A stretch of 64,000 nt of DNA, from assembly GCF_047495875.1 (NCBI RefSeq), contig NC_092475.1, positions 10,382,501 to 10,446,500 on the forward strand. The letters are read 5' to 3'. Numbering within the stretch: position 1 is the stretch's first letter; each line of letters starts with the position of its first letter. The stretch comes from Pithys albifrons albifrons (taxonomy: Eukaryota > Chordata > Aves > Passeriformes > Thamnophilidae). The notes under the pieces were generated by a model. That model was not told the origin of the DNA. It made no database searches and worked only from the letters and a program-made list of their open reading frames with translations. The translations under genes were made by a program, and so were the position numbers. Positions 11,311 to 22,445 of this stretch are shown in pieces.

Positions 11311-14300
11311 AATCCTGGTCCCCACCATGTACAACATTTGCCTCCAATCAATGATTCTCCAAAGAAAACTTTTTGCCTGGGTGCTACATTCAAGACATTT
11401 CAGTTCTGCGTCATCAGGTAAAGTGCACCCAGGAATAAGCACCAAAGCCAGAAAGTGGACTGCTTATGTGCAAGTAAACTCATTTATCCTCTCAAAAAGT
11501 GGGAGTTGCATGTGCACTGCTCCTTGGCCATACTGCAACCATGATCCATTTGGGGAGAGAGGAGTTGGAAAGGGCCAAATTCGTGCCAGAGAACAGCTTA
11601 GCAGTTGACTGTATAAACAGTTTTGTTCTAGTCCTGGGAACACTTCCAGACACGTTTGAATTTACTAATTTAAATGTAGCCTTGAAGTTTCAACACTTGC
11701 AATACCACTCCAACATTTCCCTTGTGAGCAAAGGGAGAGGTCACGTGGGCAAGATCATAACCACATCGCTTTAATAAAACAGGCAGCAGAAACAGGCAAT
11801 TATAAAAAAGCAAAACTTACTTAACAGGATGGGAACTGGAACCCTTTTATAGAATTGGTTTACATTTTTTGCATAGCAATGTAGTGTGTTCTGACTGCAG
11901 ACAGTCTCTTCTAGTTAGGAGTGTGAGTGGAAAGCACACGCTCGTCTCTGAAGTGTTACCTGAAATAATATTATTATGCTTTATTTTAATAAACAACATT
12001 CCTAGATGGATGATGAGTCATTAAAATCATTATTAATATCAGGAAGAAATTCAGAATAAAATAAGCCCTCTGGACCAATGTATTATTCCTAGGGTGGAGA
12101 CAAATATTTAATCAAGGTGCTGAGAACTCCAGAAGAAGAAGCAAGAGACAAAGGTAAAAAGGAGAAAGAGTCTTAATATGAGAGAAATCAAGCAAGCCTG
12201 GAATTTGACTTTGGACCTGATTTTAATGATTTCCTCAAGTTCAACTTCAAATTTTCTGCATAATTTTATGATGCAGCAAATGTTTGCATTTTCTGTGTCA
12301 ATCTAAAGAGTCCAGATGAAAATGGCAAATTTGGACCTTGCAGTGTAGGTTTTCACATGCATCTTCCAATTCTGCAGACAAGTCTAGATGCAAATATTTG
12401 TAGTCTGTAGAAGTAGTTTGGCAACCTAATTTATAAGCATTAATGGATAATTGTTAGTAATTAAATGTTTGATTACCCAACTGGGCCTACAGATCAGGTT
12501 GCTAGATTTCCATCTGCTAATAGCTGTGTGCACGGGGGATCCTGGGACTGGAAATGGGAGTGAAGACAGGGATTTTCAAGATGCAAAACTGAACATGCAA
12601 ACATGAAGCTCAGTCTGCTGATCAGCTAGAAAACATGAAGCTTCATCTATCTATTCTGCTTGTAATTCTTTGCATTCCAGACTTCAGTGTAAATGTCTGC
12701 AGATTTAAATATAATCGATTATATCAGAGATCAATGAATTAGATTGCTGTGTAATTGGAATTCCCTCTCTGCTTTTACAGACTGCAGGTAGGCATTGGTC
12801 ACTTCTGCTTTTTAGTCCTACATAACCTTCCCATATTTAAACTTGCAGGTCATGTAAAGACAAGACCCTCCTCTGGATCTACCTCCACTCCTCTGGTAGA
12901 TGAATTTTTGCACCCATGGAAACGGGTGGAACTGTCCTGGGAGCCAGGGAGAGTACAAACCCTTTCCAGATGGGCAGCATTGCAGTGCTGGTCACACAGG
13001 AGTGCCCAGCAGTTTTCTGTTCGATGTCTGAATCTGAAACTCTCCTTAAACAATGATGACATATCATTAATTTCTTTCACAGAGGCTATTAATAGCATAA
13101 TTATATGTAAAAAGACCTGATAGAGTTGGCAGGGTTCTGGTTTTCTGTTGCCCTCAGTTCATATGTTGCTTTTGCCCATCCTGGAGGACAAATACAGAAG
13201 AATATGAGCCCAGAATTAAGGCAGTTTTAAATGGATTTAAATCAGTCTCACTGAGAGCTGTCTAGGTGAAATATAGAACCAGAGATACAAATAACACACA
13301 ATAGTGTGGACAGCGGACTATTGGACAGTACCTATTAATATTTGCATTTAAGTGCCCTGGTTGCAGTGAGATCCCAAAGGAAATAGATGATTCCCTGCAG
13401 AGGTAGCAGCTCTCTAATATCCCTTTCCTGAAAGGGAGGTCTTGTTAGATAGCAGGAAGATTCTTGAAGTCTGAAGACAAGATTCCCATCCTTGGCAGCA
13501 TGGGAGCAGCACAACTTCTCTACATCAATAAGTAATCTGATCATGAGAAGCAAAGGTTAATGACTAATCTGTTTACCTGAGCTTCATTAATCAAAGATTT
13601 ACTAGAAGTCAGAATCCTGTTCCTGCCCAGGCACAGACAGCTTTGCTTCCAAGTTAAAAAAGACAACTGTGCAAATGGAACAAACCATGTAACTCAACAC
13701 AGAGCAATTTCCCCAGTGTGTGGATGACAAAGGGGAGCATCAAAGAGAAAAGGCTCTAATCAGAAGGGATTATAGCTGTGCTGTGTGGAGCAGAGGGAAA
13801 GCCTCAATCTTCAGCGACGTGAAGAACGGTTTGACTATGCCTAGCAGCAATATCATCAACCGTCTGAAATGATTATGGGGTGTTTTTATGTTGTGAAATA
13901 TTATCTTGTTCTCCATGACAACTGACACCTCAATAATAACACCTGTAAAGATTTAAAAGTTGCCAGAAGACTTCCAAAAACATGATGTTAAATACACAGA
14001 ACAGGGGTCTGGGAAGCACTGTTTGGATAGCAGGGACAGAACCACTGGAACATTGGCCTACCTATCCTTTCCCTAGGAACCGATGTGAGGTATTCTGCAG
14101 AATACATCTAATCTTAGATCTTTATGTCTGTTGTGATAATTAATGTCCACATTATGGTTCTAATTACCCTGAGGTTAAAGGCACTAACGGAAAAATGAAT
14201 AACAGCTTAGGTTTTGCTGTTGACTATTCTTTGTGCAACTTTGTTCCAGTAGTTTTCTCTCTCTACAGAACTACCAGACTGACAGTCCAGTTTTACCAGG

Positions 14301-16257
14301 GAAAGCACTGGAGGCAGAAAATTTTCTGATAAACCCAGTTCTCCAATGCAGAGTCACTCAACAGTTTCAATTCCAAGGACTGAAAATGTGGACCTGAACA
14401 CAGCAAACCAGATCAAAACAATTTTTTTCCCTGTGCAAAGTTGATTATTTAAATTCAAGGGACAGTAAAGCCTTTTTATATTAGTTTGTCATTCTGAAAA
14501 CTGATGGAACATGAAAAAATATGTGCAAACCAAGAGAAGGGTAAAAAAAATTAATAAGAGAAGTACTTTCCCGAAGCAGAGAGTCTAAGGCTCTGTGGTG
14601 CCCTGAGGTCCCTTATCTTGGTCTCTTGTTGAGTCTCATGATTCCACTATTGGTTGCAACATGGTAGAGAACTGCACTAAGCAGGAGAGAGTTAATTCAA
14701 TGATTTGTCAAGCTCAGGCCTTGCAGTTGTTGTTACAGTTCTGGTTCCAGTGCTGCACTCTGGGTACAGTCAGTGTGTAAGTTCCACAGGGTGTAGTGAC
14801 ACAAAGCTACAGAGGGGCTGTGGAAAACGGGAGACAGAGGAGTCAAAGACCAGACCTATCCCAGGATGTAGCTGCAAAGCCATCTACTCAATGGAATGTA
14901 TTTTTTTAATGCCATGTGTTGTGAAGTAGTTAATTCAGAGCCAGATTATGATTTTCTTTTCATTACCTGACTTCCTCCATTCAAATACAGGGCTCAGGAG
15001 CTCTTTTGGTCTGTGTCTGCCATCCGTATGCCTCACCCAGATGTCTGGAGGCTCAGAGAGGGATGTGCTGGGAGAGGTGCCATCCTCAGCTGGGATGTGC
15101 ACCAATAGGGGATCAGTATGGAAAAAAGAGGAAGTGCATATATGCTACATTTAATATTTTAAAAGTATCTAAAACATTTCCTAAGGTTCTGAACTTCCTC
15201 TTCTTCACCACACACCAGCCCACAGACCCATGAAGGGCTGTTCTTATCAAGTGCAGCACCTCATTTTCTGAAGTGTTATCCAACCACTGGTTTCTTATCA
15301 CACAAAACCGAGAGAAAATGTTGGTTTGCATAGGAAGATGTTAGCCAGGTGCTCCTGCTGCTTTATCTGTGCACCAGGCATGGATGTCATTATCAGCATG
15401 TGGCAAACCTGGCATCAATGTTTGGCACCCCTCAAGTTCAGGAGGAACGATGCGACCTGACAAGGAAGATTCTGTTTTTAATAAAACATACTTTGGCTAT
15501 AGGCAATGCTACTCTTTCCCTGGAGAGAATTATCAGTTTCATGTGAAGCTGCTCTTTGCATGCATGGCAGAGAAGCTACAGAACTGCACAGAGTGGGAAC
15601 TCCCTGTAAAGTGGGAAAAGATGTCTGTATAACCACACATGCACCTTTATAACAGAAATGATTTTTAAAGGCATAACTTCTCATTTTAACATTGAAACAT
15701 TTTGCATAATATTAATTCTCTTTCTCCCTTCCATACATATTTAATTTATAGCTCAAAGAACGCAGGAAACTAACTCTTTCACTAAATAGACAAATAAAAG
15801 TAGAGATATATAACCAGATGAGAAACTGGAATTTGTTTTGGAGGGATTGAATGAAAATGAGTAAGACCAACACTTGGGTTGTTTTACTTGGGAACGAGTC
15901 CTTTAGGTTGCTAATGGAATACAACCAAATAAGGAAACCACATTTTTCTTAGTAAGAAAAAAAGATGGTAGGGTCTCTGTGCAAGGATCAGGGCTTTCTT
16001 TTATGAAGATAGAGTGTGAACTGCATAGGGATGGACTTAAAGAAATCTTTGGAGGTGGCTGGCTGAGATTCTGTCGTATTGATCGTTTATCACCACTAGG
16101 CCTTAATTGCATGGTTAATGACATGCTACAGAATTACATTCTTCACAGAGGTTTCTTTTTTCTTTGTGAATTAAATCAAAATGCATATTTCTATACATCT
16201 TTCTCAGAGATGACTACACTATCTCTGGCAATAGGAATTAATGAAAGATGCTGCAAT
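11311..16257. other. Gene-free unique sequence
   Basis: No exon, RNA gene or large repeat is seen. AT-rich motif-dense spots occur at 11960-12050 (ATAATATTATTATGC, GATGAGTCATTAAAATCATTATTAATATC) and 12430-12520 (GGATAATTGTTAGTAATTAAATG). They might be regulatory but are less convincing than the blocks called separately. A short duplication of AAACATGAAGCT occurs at 12599 and 12630. Confidence 0.55.
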
Positions 16258-16315
16258 CCTTGAAATCAATGTAGTTACATTGATTTATACTGGTGTAGGA
16301 ACTGACCTTTGAGTT
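16258..16315. repeat. Relic palindromic sauropsid repeat (MITE-like)
   Basis: The core is a perfect inverted repeat: 11-base arms AAATCAATGTA (16263-16273) and TACATTGATTT (16276-16286) separated by GT, followed by ATACTGGTGTAGGAACTGA. It resembles an old interspersed repeat I recall from turtle, crocodile and bird DNA with a core like GTTACACTGATTTACACCAG. The palindrome is seen directly. The family assignment is from memory and uncertain; it could be a chance hairpin. Confidence 0.45.
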
Positions 16316-17189
16316 CAAAACAAATCTAATGATGTTAGAAGGAAATAAAAAACTCTAATAAATATACATAAGACAAAATTATCGGAAGTGTCTAAATGAA
16401 TTAGCATAAAATCTTACTCCAGATTACTTTTCTATGCTACAAAATTTTAAAAAGAAATGCCTTTTCTCCATCAGGTGAGAGACACCAGAGGGGACAACCA
16501 GCATAACAAACCCCCAGCAGTTGGGGCAACTGTAAGGAAGAAATAAGAAAATACTCAAGCCTTTGCCCAGTGCAGTGTGGAACCAACCCCTCTGTATCCC
16601 CATGTAATTCACAGTTATTATTTGCACTAAATGAAACCTCTCTGAGGAGGAGAGCTGCCCCCAGGCATCCTCGGCTGAGCCTGGTGGGGAAGGTGCTCAG
16701 TGAGGGCATTCAGGAGCAGCAGGTTCCCGGGAGCTGATTATGGGCTGCATTCAGGGTATTTCTGGCAGCGCTCGAAGGCTCATAGGGAATTCGGAGCAGG
16801 AGGAGCAGTGTCTCGTCCCATGTTGTTCATTGCATGGATGCAATCAGTGGTATTATCCCTGAAAAGGGACTGGAGAGCATCTGCAAAAGAAATAGGGAAA
16901 TGATACTCCCATGGTGTTTTCTTAAAGTCTCCGCTGAGGGTTTTTTTCTTTTTTAAGTGCTCTTTTTCATTGTCAGCTTACAATGAACTTTCTTTCTGTC
17001 AAAGTGCCCAGGAACAGGACTTGGTACCAGTTTTTGTAGCCGGGCTGTGGGTGTTCACTCTCCTGCCATTACTTGTGTATTCACGTCATCCCAGTCCCAG
17101 AAATGGGAATTACATGCAGTCAAATCAACTTGACTGTTACCAAGCTTTCACTTTTTATATATATTAAAAAGGCTTCCCATAGCTTCTTC
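16316..17189. other. Gene-free sequence with a small G+C-rich stretch
   Basis: No gene is supported. About 16630-16830 is richer in G+C and keeps some CpGs (CCTCGGC, CAGCGCTCG, ATTCGGAG, GTCTCGTCC). It gives chance open frames on both strands. It is too short and too CpG-poor to call an island. Confidence 0.55.
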
Positions 17190-17420
17190 TCTATTCCATG
17201 ATATTAAGCGAATCAGCCAAAGAATCAGCCGAGAATGCACTGATAATGCAATTACTACTAGATTGATGTTTTTAAATGTACTGTTGTTGACAAAAAGCCC
17301 TCAGAAACCTGAAATGTTAATCTGTTTTTCTTTTGCAAATTGAGTACTGCCTGCTGTGTACATCCTTTTATTACTGTAGGGCTGTTCATAAGCTCCAGGC
17401 TGTTGGCATTTATTTATTAA
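17190..17420. promoter_or_regulatory. Candidate conserved noncoding block
   Basis: AT-rich, non-repetitive sequence with GATATTAAGCG, a paired GAATCAGCC motif at 17210 and 17222 (12-base spacing), GATAATGCAATTACTACTAG, and two retained CpGs (AAGCGAA, GCCGAG). Paired motifs at about one helical turn plus TAATT-type cores are compatible with an enhancer. The role is inferred from texture only. Confidence 0.3.
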
Positions 17421-19799
17421 AAAAGAAAAATATCAAGAAACAGCACTGAAACATTTTTCAGTTGGTTTCCAAAACAAAAATAATTGGCAGATACAGGGGA
17501 AAAAAAATACAAAATTTTGGCCGAAAGAGTATTGACAGGCAAGAACAGAAGGAGCAGTGTCGGTACCCCCAGGGATGTAGAGTCAATGAAACAAAGCTGA
17601 CTTTCACAACTAGTTGTCTAGACAATCAAGAAGCTTTTTACAGATTGAAGCTTAGGTTTAATAAAGAGGCCAAACTGTTTGAGTCTGCATGAAGCTGTAA
17701 GAAATAAAAAGTGAAATTCCACAGAGTGGTGCAAGAGCAGTATAATATAATTGCAGGGGCTACAGAACATAATCTTTATGAAAATGGGCAGCTTTCCTAG
17801 CCAAAAGACACCTTCTGGTGTCATTTATCAACAGCTGCTTTGGAAACCCGAGGTATGTTACAGTGATCATTCATAGGAAGCTTTGCTGTCATTAATGATC
17901 AGATTTTTTATTCTTGTTCATTTTGCTCCTTTGAAAAAAAGAAGCTGCACTAGAATTCATTTTCTGATGTTAAAGCTTGCAAGTCTGTATAGGTGGTTTA
18001 ACATGACCATCCATGATTCTTTTTGTAAATATATCTGAGCATCATCTATAGTGGAAGCTTCCTCCAGAAAACTGCACTATGGATGTGGAGCCAGGAAACA
18101 CCTCTCAGGGAAAAGTGTAATGAAATTAAAGTTGTAACCATCACTACACCATCACACCCCAAGAACTTCAATTCTTTAAAAACAAAATGAGGAATAGATC
18201 AGCAGCAGCCATTTACTCATCCTGAGATTTAGGAGTGTTTGTCTTGAATTCTGTTGAATTCTGGTTCTGAATTCTGCTTCTTTTCCTCTTATTCTGAAGT
18301 CTGCTTTTTTTTCTGCCTTTTTGGGAAAGCACTCATTTTCTTGAGGGACTGTGTTTTACTAGTGTGCCTCTTGAATTTCTTTTATTATAGTAGTCCTTTA
18401 TATAGAAAAATCCTTGTTAATTTTTGCCCAAAAGCAGACAATACTCTCTGCATCAGCTGGGTAACCGAGCTCCAGTTTTCCAATTCCACCTGCATTTCAC
18501 AGAAAGAAACTACCCAAATATGACAGAGGACTTGAGTGCTGTCTAATGGAATATGTGTCAGATGACAAGAGGAAAGGCTTGATTGCACTTGGTTAGTATT
18601 TATATGGTAGTATTCTTAGAAAGGACATACAATTGCTGTGCTCTTTTTTCAGATCCACAGACCAGGTTTGCAGTGATGCAGACTGTGCTGGAGTTGTAGC
18701 ACACCCAGAAGGAACCAAGTTTTTGTTATAACTTGTAATAAGTGCCCTGGGAGACATATATTTTTACGATTCCTTCAAACAGATCATAGGCAAGACAAAT
18801 ATGAAGAACAGCTCAAAAGCACATCCCTATATCCATAAAATTCTACTTGGGCAGGAACAAATATGGGCATGGTTTCAATGGAGTGCTTCATGCCTTCTGC
18901 ACTTGAGAGGCATGTGTTTTATACTTATTTACTTCAGTATTTCCTCTGGGTCACTGATATTTTGAAATCTAAGGCCAAGGTCAGCGGCTACAATGGGAGT
19001 TGTTGTGGTGTTTGTAGGCAGGAGGTGGACAGAGTCAATTTAATTCCCTGCTGACACCAGCAGGATTTGGAAAGAGCCAAGCCAAACAGAGTGCCAACCT
19101 TATGATGAAGGTTGGGAATCAACCAGGAGGACTCTCCTCAAAAATGGAAGCACAGAAAGTTCCTAAACCCAGACACTTTTAGTCTTTTTTTCTCTCTCAC
19201 TGTAAAGATTGGTTGCAAAGTTTGCTGCCATCCTGCATACAACCCCTCCCAGGTCTGGCGGACCCACAGCTTGCGTGTGTAGTCTGGGGTTATGGTTCTA
19301 CTGCAAAGAGAAGAACACTGAAACAAGCAGAGAACATGTTCAACATAAAGTACCAGTGATTTCTGGCTTGAATGAGTCTCCCAGTAATCTGAATATTTCT
19401 TCTAGTCTGATTTTTAGTGTTCCAAATGATTCTTTTTCCTTATTCTCCCCGTGGTTTCATAACTTGGCAAGTCCTATTTACTGATTAGCCTTTGTCTCTT
19501 TCTAAAAAGGAAAGCCAGGGACTTTCTGTCATCTTTTAGGTTAGCTGGCTCACTCACAATAAACACAGCCTGAAAGCATAGAATCAATTTGCACACCCAG
19601 CCCCATGACTGCACTTCTGGGGAGCTGGCTGTCTTCAGGAACAAAGACAAAACCTGTGTCCAAGTGTATGCAGAACCTGGACTCTGCTTCCCAAATGTTA
19701 CTCAGTAGCTGACAACCTTTGGCAAGCAAATAAACTCTTTTTATACTGTACTGAACATTTAAAAAGTGGTAATAAATAGATGATAGCTAGAGGTGTGAT
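17421..19799. other. Gene-free unique sequence
   Basis: No gene or large repeat is seen. A pyrimidine-rich tract ending in CAG (about 18637-18651) resembles a 3' splice site, but the following sequence has an in-frame stop soon in every frame I followed and no matching donor. The open frames near 18254-18588 overlap on both strands. Confidence 0.55.
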
Positions 19800-20260
19800 T
19801 TATTTGTTTTATGAATCACAGAAGAGTCCATAACTCATAAAAGATTAAGGTTGAAGCACGTTGTATGGCTCTTGCTTTACAAGTGGAGATTAATGTCTTA
19901 TTTCGTGAAGCGCTGTCATTAACCAGTCTACATTACAGTAGTTTAATGTTAGTGACAGAAATAATTGACTTTTAACATTTTTAAAATATTCTGCAGTTTG
20001 GTTTGCCTTTGCCAGGGGGATTTCTCCCAGACCTGAGAGATTTAAAGAAAATAAATCCTATCTCAGCATGTACTTTCTTCCATACACCTGCACCCCACAC
20101 GACTATTATGAAGATCCACAAGATCAGCAAGATGATGTGGACAACTTTCGCCCTGCCTGTAGATTGCTTCGAGGCTTTTGGGACCTTAGTCATGCTGAGT
20201 CACTCTGAGACGACTCTCCTTCATTAGAGTATCTCAATTTACAGCTCATCTACCATGACA
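19800..20260. promoter_or_regulatory. Candidate conserved noncoding region
   Basis: Unique sequence with unusually many retained CpGs for its AT content (GCACGTTG, TTTCGTGAAGCGC, CACGACTATT, CTTTCGCC, CTTCGAGG, GAGACGACTC). It also holds TAAT-type and TTAA motifs (GAGATTAATGTC, AATAATTGAC). Short open frames occur on both strands at 19981-20227 but show no recognisable protein. Retained CpGs suggest selection or germline hypomethylation; this is inference, and an unrecognised short exon is an alternative. Confidence 0.3.
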
Positions 20261-22404
20261 AGAGTGGCTTCTGCTACAAATGCGCTGCAAAAGCTGGAAT
20301 AGCTCTCCTCATTCCCTGTGACTGCTCTTGTGTTTATCAGAGCAGAATAACATTGCGTTACAGGTTTTAGGGCTACTCCCTTTCCAGGGACACATTTAGT
20401 CAAATATCATCCTTCGTTGGAATTATCATATTTATTTTTGAACCACAGATTATGTCTGCAAGTGACTTTATCTTTCATTGTAGTGTGTCATATCACAACA
20501 CAACAGTATTGAATACAATGTCATTAACTAAAACCTATTAAAACACTCCCATTTTAGAAATCCATTACAACCTTTCTTGTTGTTATTTCCATATCCAAGA
20601 ATGCCAACACAACAGGAGAATTAACTTGATGAACAGTCCTGCAAAATGTGCCGTTACAAGCTGTTTCTAAAACATCTTTCAAGGGAACCTCCATCATCTC
20701 ATGGATTCTCTTTGGTTTTCTCTCTTTTCTAGAACTATTTGCTGGCCCTTAGTTGTGGTAAGCGATTATTTGTGCTTTCAAACAAACTCCATGAAAAACG
20801 TTTTTCAAGTGGAGATCAAAGAGCAAAGGCAAACATTAAAGCAGTCTTATAAAAACTGTGCATTAAAAAACCTAAGCACCATCCATATGCCAATTACATC
20901 CAAACCTCATGGTCCCTTCTCGAAGAGGCTTCTTAAAGGTGATAGGAATGTCAGATGAAACAAAAAGGGACACAGTGTGAAGAGGGAAATTATGGAGAAG
21001 AGAGGTGGCTCTCAGTAGGCTTCCACTGCAGAGTTGTAGCTGGGAAGGGCAGCTCCACAGAGCAACACTTGCAGCACAAACTGTGGTCCCCAATTACTAC
21101 AGTCTGAGGGCTGTAATAATTTTTAACAATTGCAGGTGTCATTAAACAGAGTTTTCACAAGCCTGGGGGTTAAAATGATGCCCTAAACCTACAAAAGCAA
21201 GCAAACTCTTCAATCCCTAGGAAGGATTTAATCTGAAGAGCTAAGGGCTAGTTTACCATCTGAGATCATGCACTTGTAAAATTCAGATCTAAAATGAACT
21301 CATGTCCTATTCTGTCATGATTTTCCTCAACACCTCTGTATCCAGGGTGTTCATTGTTTTGACCTCTGCCAACAATGGGATGGTAAGGCAAAGATTTCTA
21401 TACAGGGCATGACATTGCTCAGCACTGAAGACCCCAGACACTTGGGTAGCTGGAGCAGTTACATGACATCAGTGCTCAGTGGACTTACAAACAACATAAA
21501 GGCTTCAAGGAGCGCAAGTATTTTAGATAATTAAACTTCTCAGGCTTGCTGACTAAAGTTAGTCCAGATTGTGCTGCCATCTCCATGCAACCATAGCAAC
21601 TTCTCCCTTCCATTGTGTCCCAGATTAATGTGAACACCTGGATTCAAAAACCTGAGGCTTGCGAGGAAGGTACATAAAACTTTATTGATCCTTGGCGTAT
21701 GGCAGGGATCCAGTCACACAGCAGTGATTCACCTTCCAAAGCCCTGTCTCAGCAAGGAGCAGTGGTGGGCTCTCCAGAGACCCCTCCCTTCTTTGGCTGC
21801 TTCAAAGTCCAAATCAGGAATATTTTAAGGAGATGATTACAGGAAATTACACATTCTTTCAAGAGATGTGAGCCTTCATCACTTAGATTTTAGCATATTA
21901 ATATTTTTAAAGATGGTTCACATCTAAATATGGTTTTGCCTTTCGCATTGTTTCTTCTGGGCTCATTTCAACACTTTAAAACTTCTACATGCCAACAGGG
22001 TTCATTGGCAGCAGCCTGTGGGCAATTAAGGTTAAATTTTAGTCTTGGTCATATGTGACTGCTCCTGTAAATGTGGTGAAACACAGTTGGAGCACATATT
22101 CCCCAGAGAGTAAGTAGGCAATGCTTTAAGGAAGCCATGGAAAGATAAATGGATGCAGAGAGGCTCTGGAATTTTGCTTGAAATAATTTGTGCTTTGCTT
22201 TTAATGATCAAAACCATTCCTCCCACTGAACCACATTAAAAATAGTATTTGTGTCTGTGCCAAAGGTGGAGCATAGTGTAGACCCACTGAAATGAAAGAC
22301 AAGTGAAAAATTAATGAGAAACTGGAAACCAGCAGCTCCCACCCTGTGAGCAGTAGTCTTTTATATGCTTCTTCCATAGTGAGCATCTCAATGGGGCAAA
22401 AAAT
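20261..22404. other. Gene-free unique sequence
   Basis: No gene, RNA or repeat is supported. A motif-rich AT segment at about 21830-22050 (GATGATTACAGGAAATTACAC, AGCATATTAATATT) may be regulatory but is not distinct enough to call. Confidence 0.55.
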
Positions 22405-22445
22405 CACAGTAGTTCCTTTGACTTCAAAGGAGATGCACCGGTTGG
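22405..22445. repeat. Short palindromic relic repeat
   Basis: CCTTTGA-CT-TCAAAGG at 22415-22430 is a perfect inverted repeat with 7-base arms. With the flanking AGTT and AGATGCACC it resembles the TTGACTTCAATGG core of old sauropsid palindromic repeats. It may be a chance hairpin. Confidence 0.3.

Noticed and set aside
16630..16830. CpG island or promoter
   Set aside because: G+C rise is small and short, CpGs too sparse, no TATA or initiator context.
18637..18700. Splice acceptor and exon after TTTTTTCAG
   Set aside because: Frames close quickly and no donor of plausible spacing was found.
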